Assembly (NCBI GenBank): GCA_016808115.1
Contig: JAEQBH010000732.1
Coordinates: 1-64,000 of the forward strand
Origin: Tetrastigma voinierianum
Taxonomy: Eukaryota; Streptophyta; Magnoliopsida; Vitales; Vitaceae
Reading direction: 5' to 3'
DNA: 64,000 bases
Made by a program: the position numbers and the translations under genes. The notes under the pieces are model-generated. The model made no database searches. It saw only the letters and a list, made by a program, of their open reading frames with translations, and was not told the DNA's origin. Below, piece by piece: positions 12,651-25,586 of the stretch. The stretch's first letter is position 1; every line of letters starts with the position of its first letter.

Positions 12651-13413
12651 ATGGTATTCAAGTCCAATAGATCACCCAATCTAAAATTCGTCTAATATAT
12701 GTGATAGTGAGAGCCGATGTGGGATGGTATCATGCCTGCTAGTAGGAGTGTTCATAAATGCAAAAATGCCAATCAAAATCTCGCTTATGATTCATGTTTT
12801 CATTTGTTTGAAATTTTATAAAATCAAAATATTTGGCCCGATTCACGCTTTAGGGGTGAAACCGACAAAACCGAACCGACCTAAACTTATATAATAAAAT
12901 GACGCTATTTTATATGGTTCATATAAGTATTCTTAATCTCTTAATTTTTATTGTGTGTACTTTGCGAATTTTTCTATCATAGCCCAAAAAAAATTAAAAA
13001 TGAACACTTAAACAGAATAGAAAAATGGTCGGAAATTCTCTGATCAAAGGGAGAAAAAAGGGGTGGGAGAGAAAAAATAGGTTATACGGTTCTCATATTA
13101 GAACACTTGAGGAAGGAAAATAACTTTAAGCAGTTCAAACCGTGGTTCAAACCAAATTAAACCGTAACCGTAATATTAGGTTTGGTTGGTTTGAGTAATT
13201 TGAATTGTTTGGATCGGATTGTAATTTTTCAAACCGATGTCAAAGGTTTGAATTGAATATTATGCTCAAATCGACCCACGATTAGGCTTAGGCACCGGGT
13301 AACCTTTTCCTACTATGCACTAACTTTTAATGTAATCATCAATGATAAGTATTCAAATTTAATATGAAAACTTGACCTTAAAGACCATCCTAGTAGGTGA
13401 GTGAAGCTCTCAA
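12651..13413. other. intergenic DNA, nothing recognised
   Basis: No coding frame and no repeat end that I can name. The stretch around 12825-13290 has alternating AT-rich and moderately GC phrases, as in a decayed repeat. Confidence 0.5.
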
Positions 13414-13440
13414 CACTACAAGAAATATGAGTTATGCACA
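13414..13440 (+). repeat. CACTA-type terminal sequence
   Basis: CACTACAAGAAATATGAGTT is the canonical opening of plant CACTA (En/Spm) terminal inverted repeats, reading rightward. About 90 bases later cctttagccgggg resembles CACTA subterminal units. No facing end (ttcttgtagtg) was found to the right, so the element is truncated or too diverged to delimit. Confidence 0.55.
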
Positions 13441-13875
13441 CAGATTTAACGGGTCATTAAAATTCTCAACTAAAATACATATTATCCAACCTTTTAGTCT
13501 GAGGAACCTTTAGCCGGGGAAATTAAGTGACTGTGACTATAAGATAAGTAATAGACACATGATGGTCTTCGACCGCTGCCATATTGTGCCCTAAATATTT
13601 ACCTCTTTCTCCTGCACGATCTCTTCAATGAACACCGACCTTCGATTGAAGCACTCTCTCCAGCGAGGACAATCTCTCTTGGCTCGCTTTTTGCGTCTTA
13701 GACTGCCTGAATGGCTTTCGATGCTCAAAATCCTCCCTCTCTGTAATGGCTTCCGATTCTGACTTTTGTTTCTCATATGTGTGGATTGCCGTGGATGGGG
13801 ATTCGGGTGGCGCCAGAGTTGGCTCCGCTTATTGCAGATGTGGCCTTCAAGTAAATGCCGTGAGAACAAACTTTG

Positions 13876-13973
13876 CCCGGTCTTGACTCGATAAAAGGGA
13901 CAGGGCTGAAGAGGCAAACAAGAGGATTAAGCTGGATAGCTCACAAGACTTGACTCCATTATCGGAGACTAAA
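13876..13973 (+). other. possible exon remnant, unknown protein
   Basis: An open frame reads DKRDRAEEANKRIKLDSSQ and then DLTPLSETKPR, followed by a GT. The charged helical composition looks coding. The upstream part is in another frame and the family is not recognised. A ~65-base segment just upstream (near 13720-13785) is similar to one at about 18945-19010. Confidence 0.25.
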
Positions 13974-14080
13974 CCCAGGTGACCTTTACAAGAAATTGAA
14001 ATTCAGAAATTTCTTTGATCGATATTTTAATGCTCTGTCTATCTTTTAACTTCTTTTGGCTGCCAAGCAATGATGACCAG

Positions 14081-14320
14081 TGACCGCCCTCTTTGTTGTT
14101 TCAATTTTTTTTCGTTTCTTTTTTTCTCGTCAACCAAACACAAGAATAGTTTAATTTGGTTCAGCTGTAGGATTTGGTGTTTTCCACCTGATTGTCTTGA
14201 AGTAATGACCTCCCTCTTTTGTTTCCAATTTTTTCCTTTCTTTTTTCTTCGTCAACCAAACACAGGAATAGGTTAATTTGTTCAGCTATAGATTTGGTGT
14301 TTCTTACATGATTGTTCCTG
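14081..14320 (+). repeat. tandem duplication of about 125 bases
   Basis: Two adjacent copies share the phrases tcgtcaaccaaacacaggaa (allowing one difference), ggttcagct and gatttggtgttt, and start near 14081 and 14207. Both contain the same T-rich stretch. Nothing suggests a coding role. Confidence 0.7.
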
Positions 14321-17238
14321 CTCTCGTGTAAATTCTCCATAACAAACTAAATAAACAAACTTTGTTGTTGATTTTAGTTGTACATGTTCTACCAAATCTA
14401 CAACCAAATTATCATTATTATCTTACCTAGTTTTGGTTGAAGCTCAATTCATAGAACAAAAACATCAAAAGGCAGGTAGTATTTGCTAACTACGTCAATA
14501 ACTACTAATGAGTCATATCCATGAATTCAGAAATCAACAATCCTGTGTAGTACCTATGCAGATATCAAATAAGACAACAGAGTTACCTAAAATCTGAAAT
14601 CTTGACCGAAAATTATGGAAAATATTTCTTTTCTCTTAGCTTTATGCTAAGTATCTTTTTCTTAGCTAGAGCTAGCAACAGTCATCGAATAAATAAAAGC
14701 ATGCTGATGCTTTAGTTGGTGATAATAATTAAATGTGAAGGTCTCAATTTTTGGAATAAAAAAATTTCTGTAGCATTTTTTGGAAATTAAAAACGATTTT
14801 AGATTGAACTGTAAATTTAATATGTTAGATAAAAAAGTTCAATATTCTTCTTGATAGGAATTCTGTTAAAAAAAATAGTTATTCAAGAAACATACATGGC
14901 TCTAAGGTTTGCATTTGGTTAGCAAACCTGCTAAGCCTTACTTTCCTCTCCACTACAGAATCTTCTTGTACCTCCACTGTGCTTGGGTCTCTCTTTCGTT
15001 GAGGCATGTGGAGAATCTGCTGAATGGGCAGCATTTCCTTGGGAATGTTAGTTCTTATAATCCCTATCTAAATCAAAAGAAAAAAGAGAGGGATTTTTTT
15101 TTCTCCCTCTAATGATTTAAGTCCTGCATCCATTGTTGTGTCAATATTCTTTGCAGCTGATCTCGCTGGGAATGTTAGTGACTAATATCATAGTTTTCGT
15201 GCAACAAAAATAAATCATTCATATTGTTTCTTATCACGTCTAAGCACATAAGTTATCCTTTGGAATGCAGCATGGGATTTTGGATTATTGTTTGGTGCAA
15301 GGATGCATATTTGAATGGTCATTTCTTGTTTTATATTATATTGCAGCAAATGTTGCATTAAAGGCTGCATAATTGGTCTCTTGAGATAGTGGGAGCAAGC
15401 CCAGACATTTTCATGATTGATAAGTTGAGATGGTGGAGTAATTTCTTTCTTGTTAGGAGTTTATCATTGCTGAGGACAGGAGGATAGGAGGATAGGTTAG
15501 TTTAGAATTTTCCTAAGAGCAGCTGTTTCAATTTCAGTGCACTTTTCCTAGGCCTTCTGGGTGTTTCACCTCCCCGACGAGGGGTATTTTGAATCCTTTG
15601 CACAAGGTAGTGCTCCTTGTGCAAGAGGCTGCTTGGAAGATCCTTGCTTTTAGCAATTTTCCGTTGCATGTGCACCCTAAGCTTCAGGAGTCAACCGATC
15701 GCCTTCAAATTCTGCTTGCGACATGGATTGTAACTTATGGCACCACATTCACTGCCTTTTGGTATCTCATTGGTAGACTCCTTATCTTAGCAGAGGTGGA
15801 AATCTTGAGTTGGGACATTATTTTGAGGGAATGTGCTAGTGGAAAGTTTAGGAACATGGACTTTGGAGTATTCTGCGGTGTTTATGAGGGTAGTAAAATT
15901 ATAGAATATTTGAGGGGTACAGCAGTCACTATTGGTATAAGAAATTTCTTTCTGAATTCTATATTGGCATAGTTGAAGATCTCTTTGGTGTATCTGTCTC
16001 TTGTGATGAGTTTCTTAGATTTATCAATGAGTTGACTATGCATCATTGCTGTTTTGTATTGTATTGCTGACAAAGTAGCTCTAATGAGAAGCTACTTAGA
16101 GTGGAAAATTAAAGAAAGAGGTTGGGAGAAGCATTTTATGCAAGATATATGGGAGCTCGAAGAGGATGGGAAGAAGATGATTATAATTTATGCATAGTAG
16201 ATTGAGGAGGGTTTTCTTCTTATAAAGCCAGATTTTGAGGCTAAATTAGGGGATAAGTGTGACAATTTCCTAGGAAGGAGATTGGGAATGCCGACACCGT
16301 TACTTGTGGTTTTAATGTTTATCAAGAGAAGCATCAAACTAATGGATCAATTGAAATTTTTTGAGGGGTTAGTGGGATTTTATCCCATTACCTCAAATTT
16401 TGAGGGATCTTCCTCCTGACCATAAGTTGCCCTCCTCCCCCTAACCAAACTAAGTTCAATAAGTTGCCCCCCTCACACTACCCACAGTAATGGCATCAAT
16501 GAAAGCTGCTATAGTTGAGGTGCCCACCCGAGGCAACCCTAATCCAGGATGTGAAATATTGGGACATCATAATGATGGAAGAAGACTCGGCCTCATTACA
16601 TGATTAATGGTCCACCTTGATAATTAAGCATATAACCAGACTTGACCAATAGTCTGATAGGAAAAATATGTTACCATCTATGACTGCCTCGATTGAAAAT
16701 GGTGGGGAGAAAAAGGGTAGTAGGTGCTAATAGGTTTTATCTTTTTTCCATGCTTTTTCTTCTCTTCGTTCTACCGTCTCTACATTGAAATCAGTTCGTA
16801 TTCATCCAGTTGTTGAAAGGGGCAGATATGAGTTACCTAGGAACCAAAATCTTGAGAATAATACCAAAATCATGATTCTGGATGCTGGAAAACTTGCCTT
16901 GCCATCTTCAACCATGAATAATACTAAAAATCTCATTGAAAGTATTTGCATGCACACAGCAACCAGAATAAAAATTAAAAAAAACCAAAGGTATGAGAAT
17001 ACTTTTCGACAAGGAGTCAAAAGACAGTTTAACTTGGAGTTGATTACTCACTCCTAGACCATTTTCCATTACTGGGTCACTACGCTATAACTGTACCAAA
17101 ACTTGATCCTTGTAACTTTCAAATAGCCTTGCCGATTAGCAGGAAATGCTAACTAACAGGTGCAACAAAAACACCACCCTTCACTCCTGCACCCTGCAAC
17201 AAATGTCAGACCTTCGTCTAAACACTCAAAGGATTAAT
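14321..17238. other. long stretch without a recognised gene
   Basis: AT-rich, with several short open frames. The longest, 15589-15972 (+), is 127 codons and fairly hydrophobic (it includes WIVTYGTTFTAFWYLIGRLL). Further frames continue to about 16400 with stops. Composition makes an old pseudogene possible, but I recognise no family. A smaller frame at 16785-17057 is equally unassigned. Confidence 0.4.
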
Positions 17239-18905
17239 TGATAGGTGTGAATTATACTCAGCATTTAATAATAGCATGTTTTTCATGTGTTTATGTAACC
17301 TAAATGCTAGATTCACACCCATTTTCGTAAAGATTAAAATTTAATCCCTATTTGCTTATAAGTTTTGCAGATTAGAATGAAAATCAAGCAAAGTGATGGA
17401 AGAAATCAAGTAAAGAGGAAGCTACTTATCCTGAACAGCTTTGCTCGCCGGGCCGTGAAGAGGCTTCGCCACTACAGCGAGCGCTTCACTACAACTAAGC
17501 TCAAGTCAAGAACACCGGGCTTCAGTTCATCTAACGAAGAGGTTCGCTACGACGAAGACATTTGCTCGTCATGCAAGAAAGGAAGGAAGCAAATGTGAAG
17601 ACAACCCTCTCGGGGTTCGCCGCAAGAAGGATGCTAGTCGAACCAAAGAAACTGATTTTTGAGTCCATCATTAGCCCATTTTCCAATGCATATAAATAGT
17701 AGTTCTTTAGACTGGTTTAGGGTTCAGATTTTAAGGGAGAACACCCTCCTTAGGGTTTCTCCTCTCTTCTTGAATTACTTTAGGGTTTGTGGGATTTTGT
17801 TTTATTTTTACTTGGGATTTGAGCCGAGTATTGAAGATTTAGCTCATCGGAGGAGCTCTTGTAACCGTGATGCAGTTTTAGCCACTCTGCATTTAACTGC
17901 TTTTGTATCTCTAAACTTCTACTCCATTTGTCAATCTTTCAGTATTATGTTTATCTTAAATATGATTTTGTTGGATTACTCGTTGTAATGAGTAGCTGAA
18001 CTTCCCTCTAGAGCAGATTGTGGAAGTTGATGTTTGGTTTATATATATTTTATGATGATTTTGTGAATTCATACTTGTGTGAATGTTAGTTGGTGTAGTT
18101 TTTAAGATTATTATGGTTTTAACTAATTAATTCATACTAAGAGTTGGGTCACTGATCCCCATACTAAGGCATCCTTGGTGACGTTTGGATTACGCCCTAA
18201 AATATGGTCCCAAGACTCTTAAGGTATGAATTAGTTAATTGAAACACTAATTAACCTAATCAAAGAAATCTAGGAATTTTAGGAAACGCCTAATATTAGA
18301 TGGATTTCATTAGAAGTAGCACCATCTCACCATGATGTGAGTGAACCGTATGGATCAAGAGGGTGATCGTGAGCATAGTCCGTGATAGTCCTATTGTATG
18401 GACCGAGAGGTGACTGATAAGTGACCCCAAGGAAAGCACTGTTTATAAAAGTATCATACTATGACATAGATTGAATCAAAGGAGGAATAGGGAGTTGGTG
18501 TGAGAAATTGAGAGGATATACGAAAGTGTAAACCTCATATCGGATTCCTTGGACATGCACAAGTGTACATTCACTCAATCAACGCTTAATGAATAGAAAC
18601 CATAAATGCATCAATGGAGACAATCAACCCTGGTATATTTCCTTGAGTTATATTTCTAATATTATCCCATTCCTTGTGAGTGGACATTGATCACACCTTG
18701 TTTTGTTTTGATTTATTTTGTTCTTATTTTATATTAGAAAACATTATCCCTAAGCCATCGAAGTCACTCAAATAGTGAACCACACTTAGGGCCGAGGTGC
18801 TCAATCCTCGCTAAAACTACACATTTCCTATGGATCAAGTATTTGACTTTATCCACTATATTACTTGTAATGACCTATACGCTCAAGTGGTAAATCATTA
18901 AACAA
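17239..18905 (+). repeat. Tat/Athila-like solo LTR (boundaries approximate)
   Basis: Starts near tgtgaattatactcagc. It has a promoter-like TATAAATA at 17691-17698 followed by a leader with repeated cttagggttt-type phrases. It ends with wording typical of Tat/Athila LTR ends (tatggatcaag ... atattacttgtaatgacct). No gag or PBS follows, so I read it as a solo LTR. The short open frames at 17365-17598 and 17659-17988 lie inside it and are not credited. Confidence 0.5.
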
Positions 18906-18999
18906 CCCACCCCTCTTGACTCACTTTAGTTCCTGCACTTACCTTCTCGATGCTCAGATTCCTCCATCTATGCAATGCCTTTCGATTCTAGTTGTCTCT

Positions 19000-19579
19000 A
19001 CTTATTGTGATAATCACTCTGTTCAATTCTATCCACAAACCTTAATCCCACATTCTCTTCAATTCCTGCATTAATGTAAGAAGTATTAATATGGTCATGA
19101 ATGCAGTTCCTACATCAACACCACCCGAAACGACATAGTTATATCGTTCTACAGCTTTGGTTTGTACTCTGAAGATCAAATCCAGTAGAGATGAACCCAA
19201 ATAATGATCAAACTTGTAAAGTTAACAGTAGATAGCTGGGAGGCATCATTTCTGTAGAACCTAGAAAGACCGCCGTGTGGATAAAGCGAATCCATCTCTT
19301 TTCTGGGAATGCCTTGTGCATGATCCAGACTAACTGAGGGGCGACAGCGCCAAGCAGAAAGAATCAGTTGATGTTCGAGTAAGCTCCCAGGTCTCCGAAG
19401 ATTCTGCGAGTGCCGATAAGCCCCCAAATGATTGAAGCATCGAAGAAGACATTGTCCATTGGGCATCTCCATGGACTGTCTGCTGGCAACAGGGTGGTAT
19501 CACAGAGGTTAGGAATGGTTTCCATCAGCCACCAGGCAGTTATCACATATACAATCACTGCCACAACTGTTCCTACCAC
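19000..19579 (-). pseudogene. oligopeptide transporter (OPT family) terminal exon, broken
   Basis: On the minus strand a splice acceptor (ttgcag) at 19580-19585 is followed by VVGTVVAVIVYVITAWWLME, then TIPNLCDTTLLP, DNVFFDASIIWGLIGTRRIF and GDLGAYSNIN. These are hallmark C-terminal membrane and loop segments of plant oligopeptide transporters, which import small peptides or metal chelates across membranes. A TGA at 19364-19366 replaces the expected Trp. KAFPEKRWIRFIH and MMPP follow, then frame shifts, then a final stretch reading ERYNYVVSGGVDVGTAFM. Only this last exon is present: the upstream exons are missing from the next 1.5 kb. With at least one stop and two frame changes it cannot be functional. 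Confidence 0.85.
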
Positions 19580-19585
19580 CTGCAA

Positions 19586-20879
19586 CACCAGAGTAAGTTT
19601 AGCTTCAAAGTTTTGGTCTAAATTGTTCTTTTTATTTATGTTTGCTGCAGTATCTTTAGCAACTAAAACAGGGGTTAGATCCAGAAAAATCTAAATGGTA
19701 AAAGTTAGGAACTTTAGAGCAACAGGCAAATATATACATTCCTTACTAGTTATTATATCCTTGACTAATTATTGAATTATGTTTCCTCGGTTTCTCTATT
19801 TCTGTTGATGTATTATTTTGTGTTGGTTTGTTTATGGTTTATTTTTAACATTGATGCAGGGCAGATTATCTAAGGCTACAACATCTTTGGCTTCCTAGTA
19901 TTATAATTCGGTTTGGGTTTTTGAGTGGTGCACATTGAGGATTCGGTAATGTTACTCATATTGCTTTGTTTTTGTGCACATTGAGCTTTTCTTAACTAAA
20001 AAGTCAATAAGGTTGTGATGAGTTTTTCCCATTGATGACTGTTTTTGGTGGAATACTGATAGTGGCTTGTGTAGTCTTTCACAATATTATAAAAATTCAT
20101 TGGACAACCGTTGCTTTATGGGGCATACGCATGGTATGGTCTTGTACTGGTGACCTAGGTAAGAGATGGCTTCCTGTGATTATTATTGCCCTGTATTTAT
20201 CACTTCGAAGTAGTTTGAGGATGGATTCATGGATGGCCTGGAATGTTTAGTTTCACTTTTAGAAATCATGTGGCAGATAATTTTTGTTGCAAGTTCATTT
20301 TTAATCTTGTATAGTAGAGAAAAGATTGTTGCAGTATTGCAGCCCTTTGCACTGATGTATTTCAAGTGATTTTTGCACCTTCATTGAAAAGAGGGTTTAA
20401 GAAACAAATTATGTAGATATGAACTGAAAGTGAGGAGGTATGATAGTAATAATGCTGGACCGTGTGTTTGATGTTTAGGTTGTTGGTTTGTTCAACATTC
20501 TGCTTTATTATCACTACTATTATTATTTTGAGCGGTCGGAACATTTGGGTTTATTTCCATTTGATGAAGGTTTTAACACATTTTCTTTCTTTCTTTCTTT
20601 CTTTCTATTAGGGAAATCATTGATCAGAGTGGGAGTGAAACATGCCTGCAAGAGCAGAACGAATGGGCAGAAGGAGTGATTTTTATTTCACAGCACCCTG
20701 CAGGCAGTTTCACTCTTCTCACAGTGAAGAAGTCTGGGAAGTAGTCTTCTTATTCTGGGATCATTGATATTTTAGCAAGACTATGATATAAGCAAGAAGC
20801 TGAAGCATGCCACAACTGTGCCGACCCTTCCTCAATCCAGCTGTTGATCCAAAACTCTACTCAAAGAGGTTCTGAGATT
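19586..20879. other. no gene recognised
   Basis: AT-rich, with a ctttctttc microsatellite near 20584-20607. No further OPT exons could be found on the minus strand. Short frames here have no coding signature. Confidence 0.45.
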
Positions 20880-21143
20880 TCACTTAGAGATCTTTATAAG
20901 AAGACAGGTAATAATCAGAAACAAGGAAGGTCCAAAATTCGCCTCGTATTCAGAGAGCTGGAAGGGTGGATTTAATTTTGCCAATGGAATCTTAGGGTCC
21001 CACTCCTCGGGGAAACCTGTCAGACCCCTTTCAGCAGTATGGAGCAGCGATGAAGATCGTGGCACAAACAGACACTTGGGAGCACAGTAAAGCCATACAA
21101 AGTTGTTCCCTGTCATTGAGAAACCAGGGTGGAGATGAGGCAT
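20880..21143 (-). other. open frame of 87 codons, unrecognised
   Basis: The minus-strand frame reads GLTGFPEEWDPKIPLAKLNP and then PFQLSEYEANFGPS before a hydrophobic tail. The middle looks like genuine protein sequence (balanced composition, many W, P and E), so it may be an exon remnant. I do not recognise its family, and no neighbouring exon could be tied to it. Confidence 0.3.
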
Positions 21144-21337
21144 AAAGGTAAAAGTTTAGAGAGTATCTATGTACCAATTAACTCATCTAAACTTATGATG
21201 ATTATGAGATTTAAATTTTCCCAAGTCCGCTAGTAAAAGCTCACTTCCACTAATTTTATTCTGAAACTTTGATTTATCTAAATGACATATTTAATTTGAA
21301 CTACCACCTTCAAAGTTAAAAACAATTCCTGGGCATT

Positions 21338-21620
21338 AGTAGTAGTACCTATAGCCGTGGCTATAATCAAACTGCGGCTATAGGTACTACTACAGCCGTG
21401 GCTATAATCAAACTGCGGCTATAGGTATACCTATAGCCAGCAGCCAAAACTAAATCACTGCATTACATCCCTATGGTCGCGTCAAAACCAAACCATAGCT
21501 ATAGAAGAACCACAAATGGGGCCACCGAGACATTTAAGATTTTCTGGCTACAACATCCTTGCGCTTTCCATATCAAACTAAACTGCGGCTATAAAGAACT
21601 CCACAAATGGTCACCTTGAC
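21338..21620. repeat. CACTA-like subterminal repeat patch
   Basis: The unit tagccgtggctataatc plus aaactgcggctataggta occurs twice in tandem about 40 bases apart (near 21352 and 21392). Variant copies (ctatggtcgcg, ccatagctatag, actgcggctataaag) continue to about 21600. Repeated short motifs in both orientations next to a transposon end are typical of CACTA elements. Confidence 0.6.
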
Positions 21621-22121
21621 TACATGTAGATTTTCTTGGTCTAAAACATTTGTCGTAATCAGTGACTATGGACTGTGCCTGCCACGATTTATTTTATTTA
21701 CGCCTATATGCTAAGGGGAAGTTGTCTTTATTTATCATTTTAATAAATGTCAATGACTGCTGCCATTGACTTTGTTTCAGAATGCAAGTTTTTAAGTAAT
21801 ATTCTACACTTTGGAATCAATGTAAAATCGATCATGACCCCTTTGGTTTAATATGGAAGTTAAATGAAGGATAATTTTACTATATCGTTAATGATGAAAG
21901 AACAATGTCCCCCCATGCCTCTTATGGTCTGTTCCCTTTCTTATGTGATTTTATTGGAAGAAAGGAATGAGAGAGCTTTGAATGTTACTCAAGAAGCGAG
22001 GTCCTGGTTGTTCATAATCTACCCAGCATTATCATGTGCCCAGTCAAACTTCTTTATTCACTTGATCCACGCACCAAACTCCACCTCCCCCAATGTCGAT
22101 AGCAAGGGCTAAAGCTTTCAA

Positions 22122-22475
22122 GTCAAAGAAATATCATAAAAATATGATTTTTTTTTTTTTTTTCATAAAAATGTTGAAGTGCACAAGAGTAAATGGAGAA
22201 TTTTATCAAGAGTGAATGAGTACATATCAAATTCATATTTTAACTAAAATATTTATTTCCCCCAACAAAAGCATGTAAATATTCCATAATTGTAATGTAA
22301 GTGAAGTCAACGGAATATCATAAAAATATGAATCTTTTCATAAAATTAAAGCAACAATAAAAATTGAAGAGTTTGTATCATCAAGAGCAGTACATATGAA
22401 ATTCATATTTTAGCATAAATATTTATTTCCCTTAAAAAAACGTGTAAATGTTCCAGAATGCAGTAATGTTAGATT
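22122..22475 (+). repeat. tandem duplication of about 186 bases
   Basis: The phrase aatatcataaaaatatga occurs at about 22127 and 22313. The following segments align to each other, including attcatattttarc...atatttatttccc and the final gtaaat.ttcca. No coding content. Confidence 0.65.
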
Positions 22476-22657
22476 TTATAATACCTTCACCATAAGGAAA
22501 TATTTAAGCAGTGAGGACATGTCCAAAATTAGAGAGATGAAATTCCAATGTAAAAGTATGCTGGTTCCATATAGATTTGGGTTTCATTCTTTTTGTTTTT
22601 CATGATTTCATCGCCTTGTTATAATAATGTTTTGTTTTTCATCGTTTTATTGTGATC

Positions 22658-22870
22658 TACTACAAGGAAGAAAGCCTTTAGCCGCGATCACCGAATTACA
22701 ACTAAAAATAGTATGGTGTAGCTATAAAATATAGTTGGCAATTTTAAGACAACTGCGGGCGTGGCATGGCCATAGGCGGTGAGGTTCCTATAGACGTGTT
22801 ACTTCATAAACCGCGGCTATAGACTTCAATCAATTTTGGTATAGTTTATAAATGCGTTTATGGTCGAATT
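22658..22870 (+). repeat. CACTA-type end with subterminal repeats
   Basis: tactacaaggaagaaagcct matches the CACTA consensus except for the first base (T for C). It is followed by tttagccgcgatc and several cggctatag-like units up to 22830. It reads rightward as a left end. No matching right end was found; an antisense LTR begins at 23030. Confidence 0.5.
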
Positions 22871-23029
22871 TCCTAATTACAAGTATTTAGCTTATAATGG
22901 TTTATAGTCATGGCCAGGTCATCCCCACCATGTGGATGGTTTAAAGCTCTGGCTCAGGCTGATCCCGCAGTAGTGACTCTGCCCTGGCCCGAATTCGACA
23001 GGATCCTGACCAAACCCATAACAAACCCG

Positions 23030-25321
23030 TGACGCCCGACCGGGCTACCAATCAAAACAGCATTTTAACAAATACTTTCAATACCATAAACGCTTTAGTT
23101 CACCCTTTGTGGAAGCTATTTCACTCGGGGCAAGCCCATAAACATTTACAAATTCAATACAATTCCTTAACAAAATATACCATTTTCAAAAATGACATTT
23201 TATCTTAGATTTAACATAATATCCAAAATTGTATTCAGATATAGGTACAAAAATAATTTCGGAGTTGAACTCCTTTTGTTTACAAAACAATATCATACTT
23301 TCAAAATGGTGAGGATGCATGTGGGTATACTCAGTGAACTCTGGATGACTCACAGGCTCCTCGACTTTTGGTCACTTTCCAAACCTTTGTCTATCCTTTC
23401 GGTACACCATTATTGATTAAAAACAATACGCTAAGCATTTTCATGTAGTGGTTCTATCTAATTCTCTATTTTATTTCGATTGTCTGAAACATGCATTTAT
23501 CAAAATAATGTCTTTATCTGATGTCTAGTGTAATGCTTAAAAGATACTTATATAAATACACTTTTTAATATCATTTTAAGCACCGGTTTGCGATTTCACA
23601 TATGACTATAGAGTCGACATTCACGAAAAATTCGGTTAGTGAATCTTGTCTTTGTTGTCATTCGGTAGCGTGTTGATTTCACATTGATATTACAATCTGC
23701 ATGGGAGTATAGAGTGACGTGCGACAGATTCAGTTGGTGAATCTTGTCTTGTTTGTCATTCAGTAGCAATGTGATTTCACATTCAATATTACAATCTCAC
23801 ATATGACTATAGAAGTCAACATTCACGGCGGTCGATTGGTGAATCTTGTCACCCTTGTCATTCGATATGATAATGATTTCGCATTTAACAAATACGGTTA
23901 CCTTCATAATGGTCGGTTGGTGAATCCCGTCATGTTGGTCATTCAATAATACATTTCAAATCAATTTATTCATATGCAATAAATTCACTTATAGTTCAAA
24001 TACATGTTCACATGTAGATATTTGACAAATGTTTCGAATACTAATAATTCAAATCAATATATGTATATACACAAATAGAACTTGAAATGGGAATTGAGTC
24101 ACAAGAAGCAGAGAGCAAAAAGAACAAACATTTCAAGTCTTGAAACGAGAATAAGAGAAGATAGAACAAACCAATTTATCGATTCCTTTTCTCTTTCGAT
24201 ACCAGTCCTAGGTCAAGTTATCGTCATCACCCTCACCTAGTTAAATACAAATTCTCCACTCTTAGTGGTTGAACGATTAATCGTACTAAATGAATATCGG
24301 CGAGGCGACGAGGTACGGTACATTTTTCACTTAGTTTTATTCTTATTCGAACCTCCATTAATCATTTATTAGGGTCCTTAAAATATCGGTGTATGAATAC
24401 GAGATACTCGGAAACAAAATCCAAAAATTTTCTCCCTGTGAATAGTTTCTACGCCGCGGCGTAGCAAAGCTAGGCCGTAACGTAGTTGAGGGGGGGCCTT
24501 TTTGGCCCTTCGGCCTACATTGCGGCCGAGGTAGCCTGTGCGGTGTGGGAATACGCCACGCGTGGGTGCCTGTATTTGTGGCGTAGGGAGCTGTTTTCTT
24601 GATTTTCTCTTTGCTCATTTTGCTATTTTTCACCAAAAATCCTCAAAACTCAAAACAAATAATGGGAATCACTCCCAATGGCATCCTAATATCATCCTAA
24701 ACCAACCATGAGCAAAACCCTTGGATGGATTAGGGTTTTTCTAACCCAAACATCATTTAAAGAAATCTAGGGTTTGGTTCTTACCTTGAAATCTCTTATC
24801 CTTTGAAGCCTTAGCCTTCTTCTTCAACAATCTTGCACCAAAGAGCAAGCCCCACACCAATCTCTTGATCTTCACACATAAAACCCTAGCTTTTCCTCTC
24901 TCAAGCTCTCCCTGCGTTTTGCTCAAATGGCGTTCTAAGGTGATATGGTCTAATATCACTCATTCCTCCTAAGGCCATGTTTGGCACATCAAAAACCCAT
25001 TTTTGGATTTAAGTTGCCTCAATTTATCTTATAACACATATATCACTTCTATTTGCGCCGCATGGCATTTCTCAATTGACCCTTAGGTCCTCATTTTACA
25101 AAATTCCAAATTTGCCCTTTATCACTTGGGTATATTTCCAGGTTCAATTAATTTCTCATTTTTGCATATAACATTTAATCATATGCTCACATATTCATTT
25201 CACTTTTCACAATTTAACAATTTATCAGTTTTCTCGGAAAAACCCAAGTTTGGCTCAATTCATACCTAGAATATATAATAAAATTTTTATAAAAATTATA
25301 AGGTATTTTTAGAGCATTACA
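23030..25321 (-). repeat. antisense solo LTR, Ty3/gypsy family shared with 50990-53296
   Basis: On the minus strand it begins TGTAATGCTC at 25321 and ends GGGCGTCA at 23030. The copy at 50990-53296 is collinear with it over ~2.3 kb. Shared landmarks include the bases around tagaacaaacca, atcggtgta(t/c)gga and the terminal aaaatacc phrase. No tRNA-Met primer site follows the minus-strand end and no polypurine tract precedes the start, so it is a solo LTR. No clear target duplication is visible. Confidence 0.78.
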
Positions 25322-25586
25322 CTCCAGCCATAGGGATGGCCTGCTTTTTTTTCAGTTTGTGGTTGACCCCGGCCATAAGAATGATTCTTAGCCATTTATC
25401 TTGCAATGCTTACTTACATGATGCAAGTGCTTTGGTTTTGCAGGAATTCATAGCAGAACATGCACTGAATGCTAGAATTATAGTTCGACCACTACATAAA
25501 AAGAGATTTTCCTACATAAAAGCTAACTAACTAGGCCAAAGTGAATGATAAATAATAATAATAAATGAAATTAGATATCATCAATA

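Noticed and set aside
25490..25520. cactacataaaaagag as the end of the CACTA element at 22658
   Set aside because: It reads in the same direction as a left end, so it cannot be the facing terminus.
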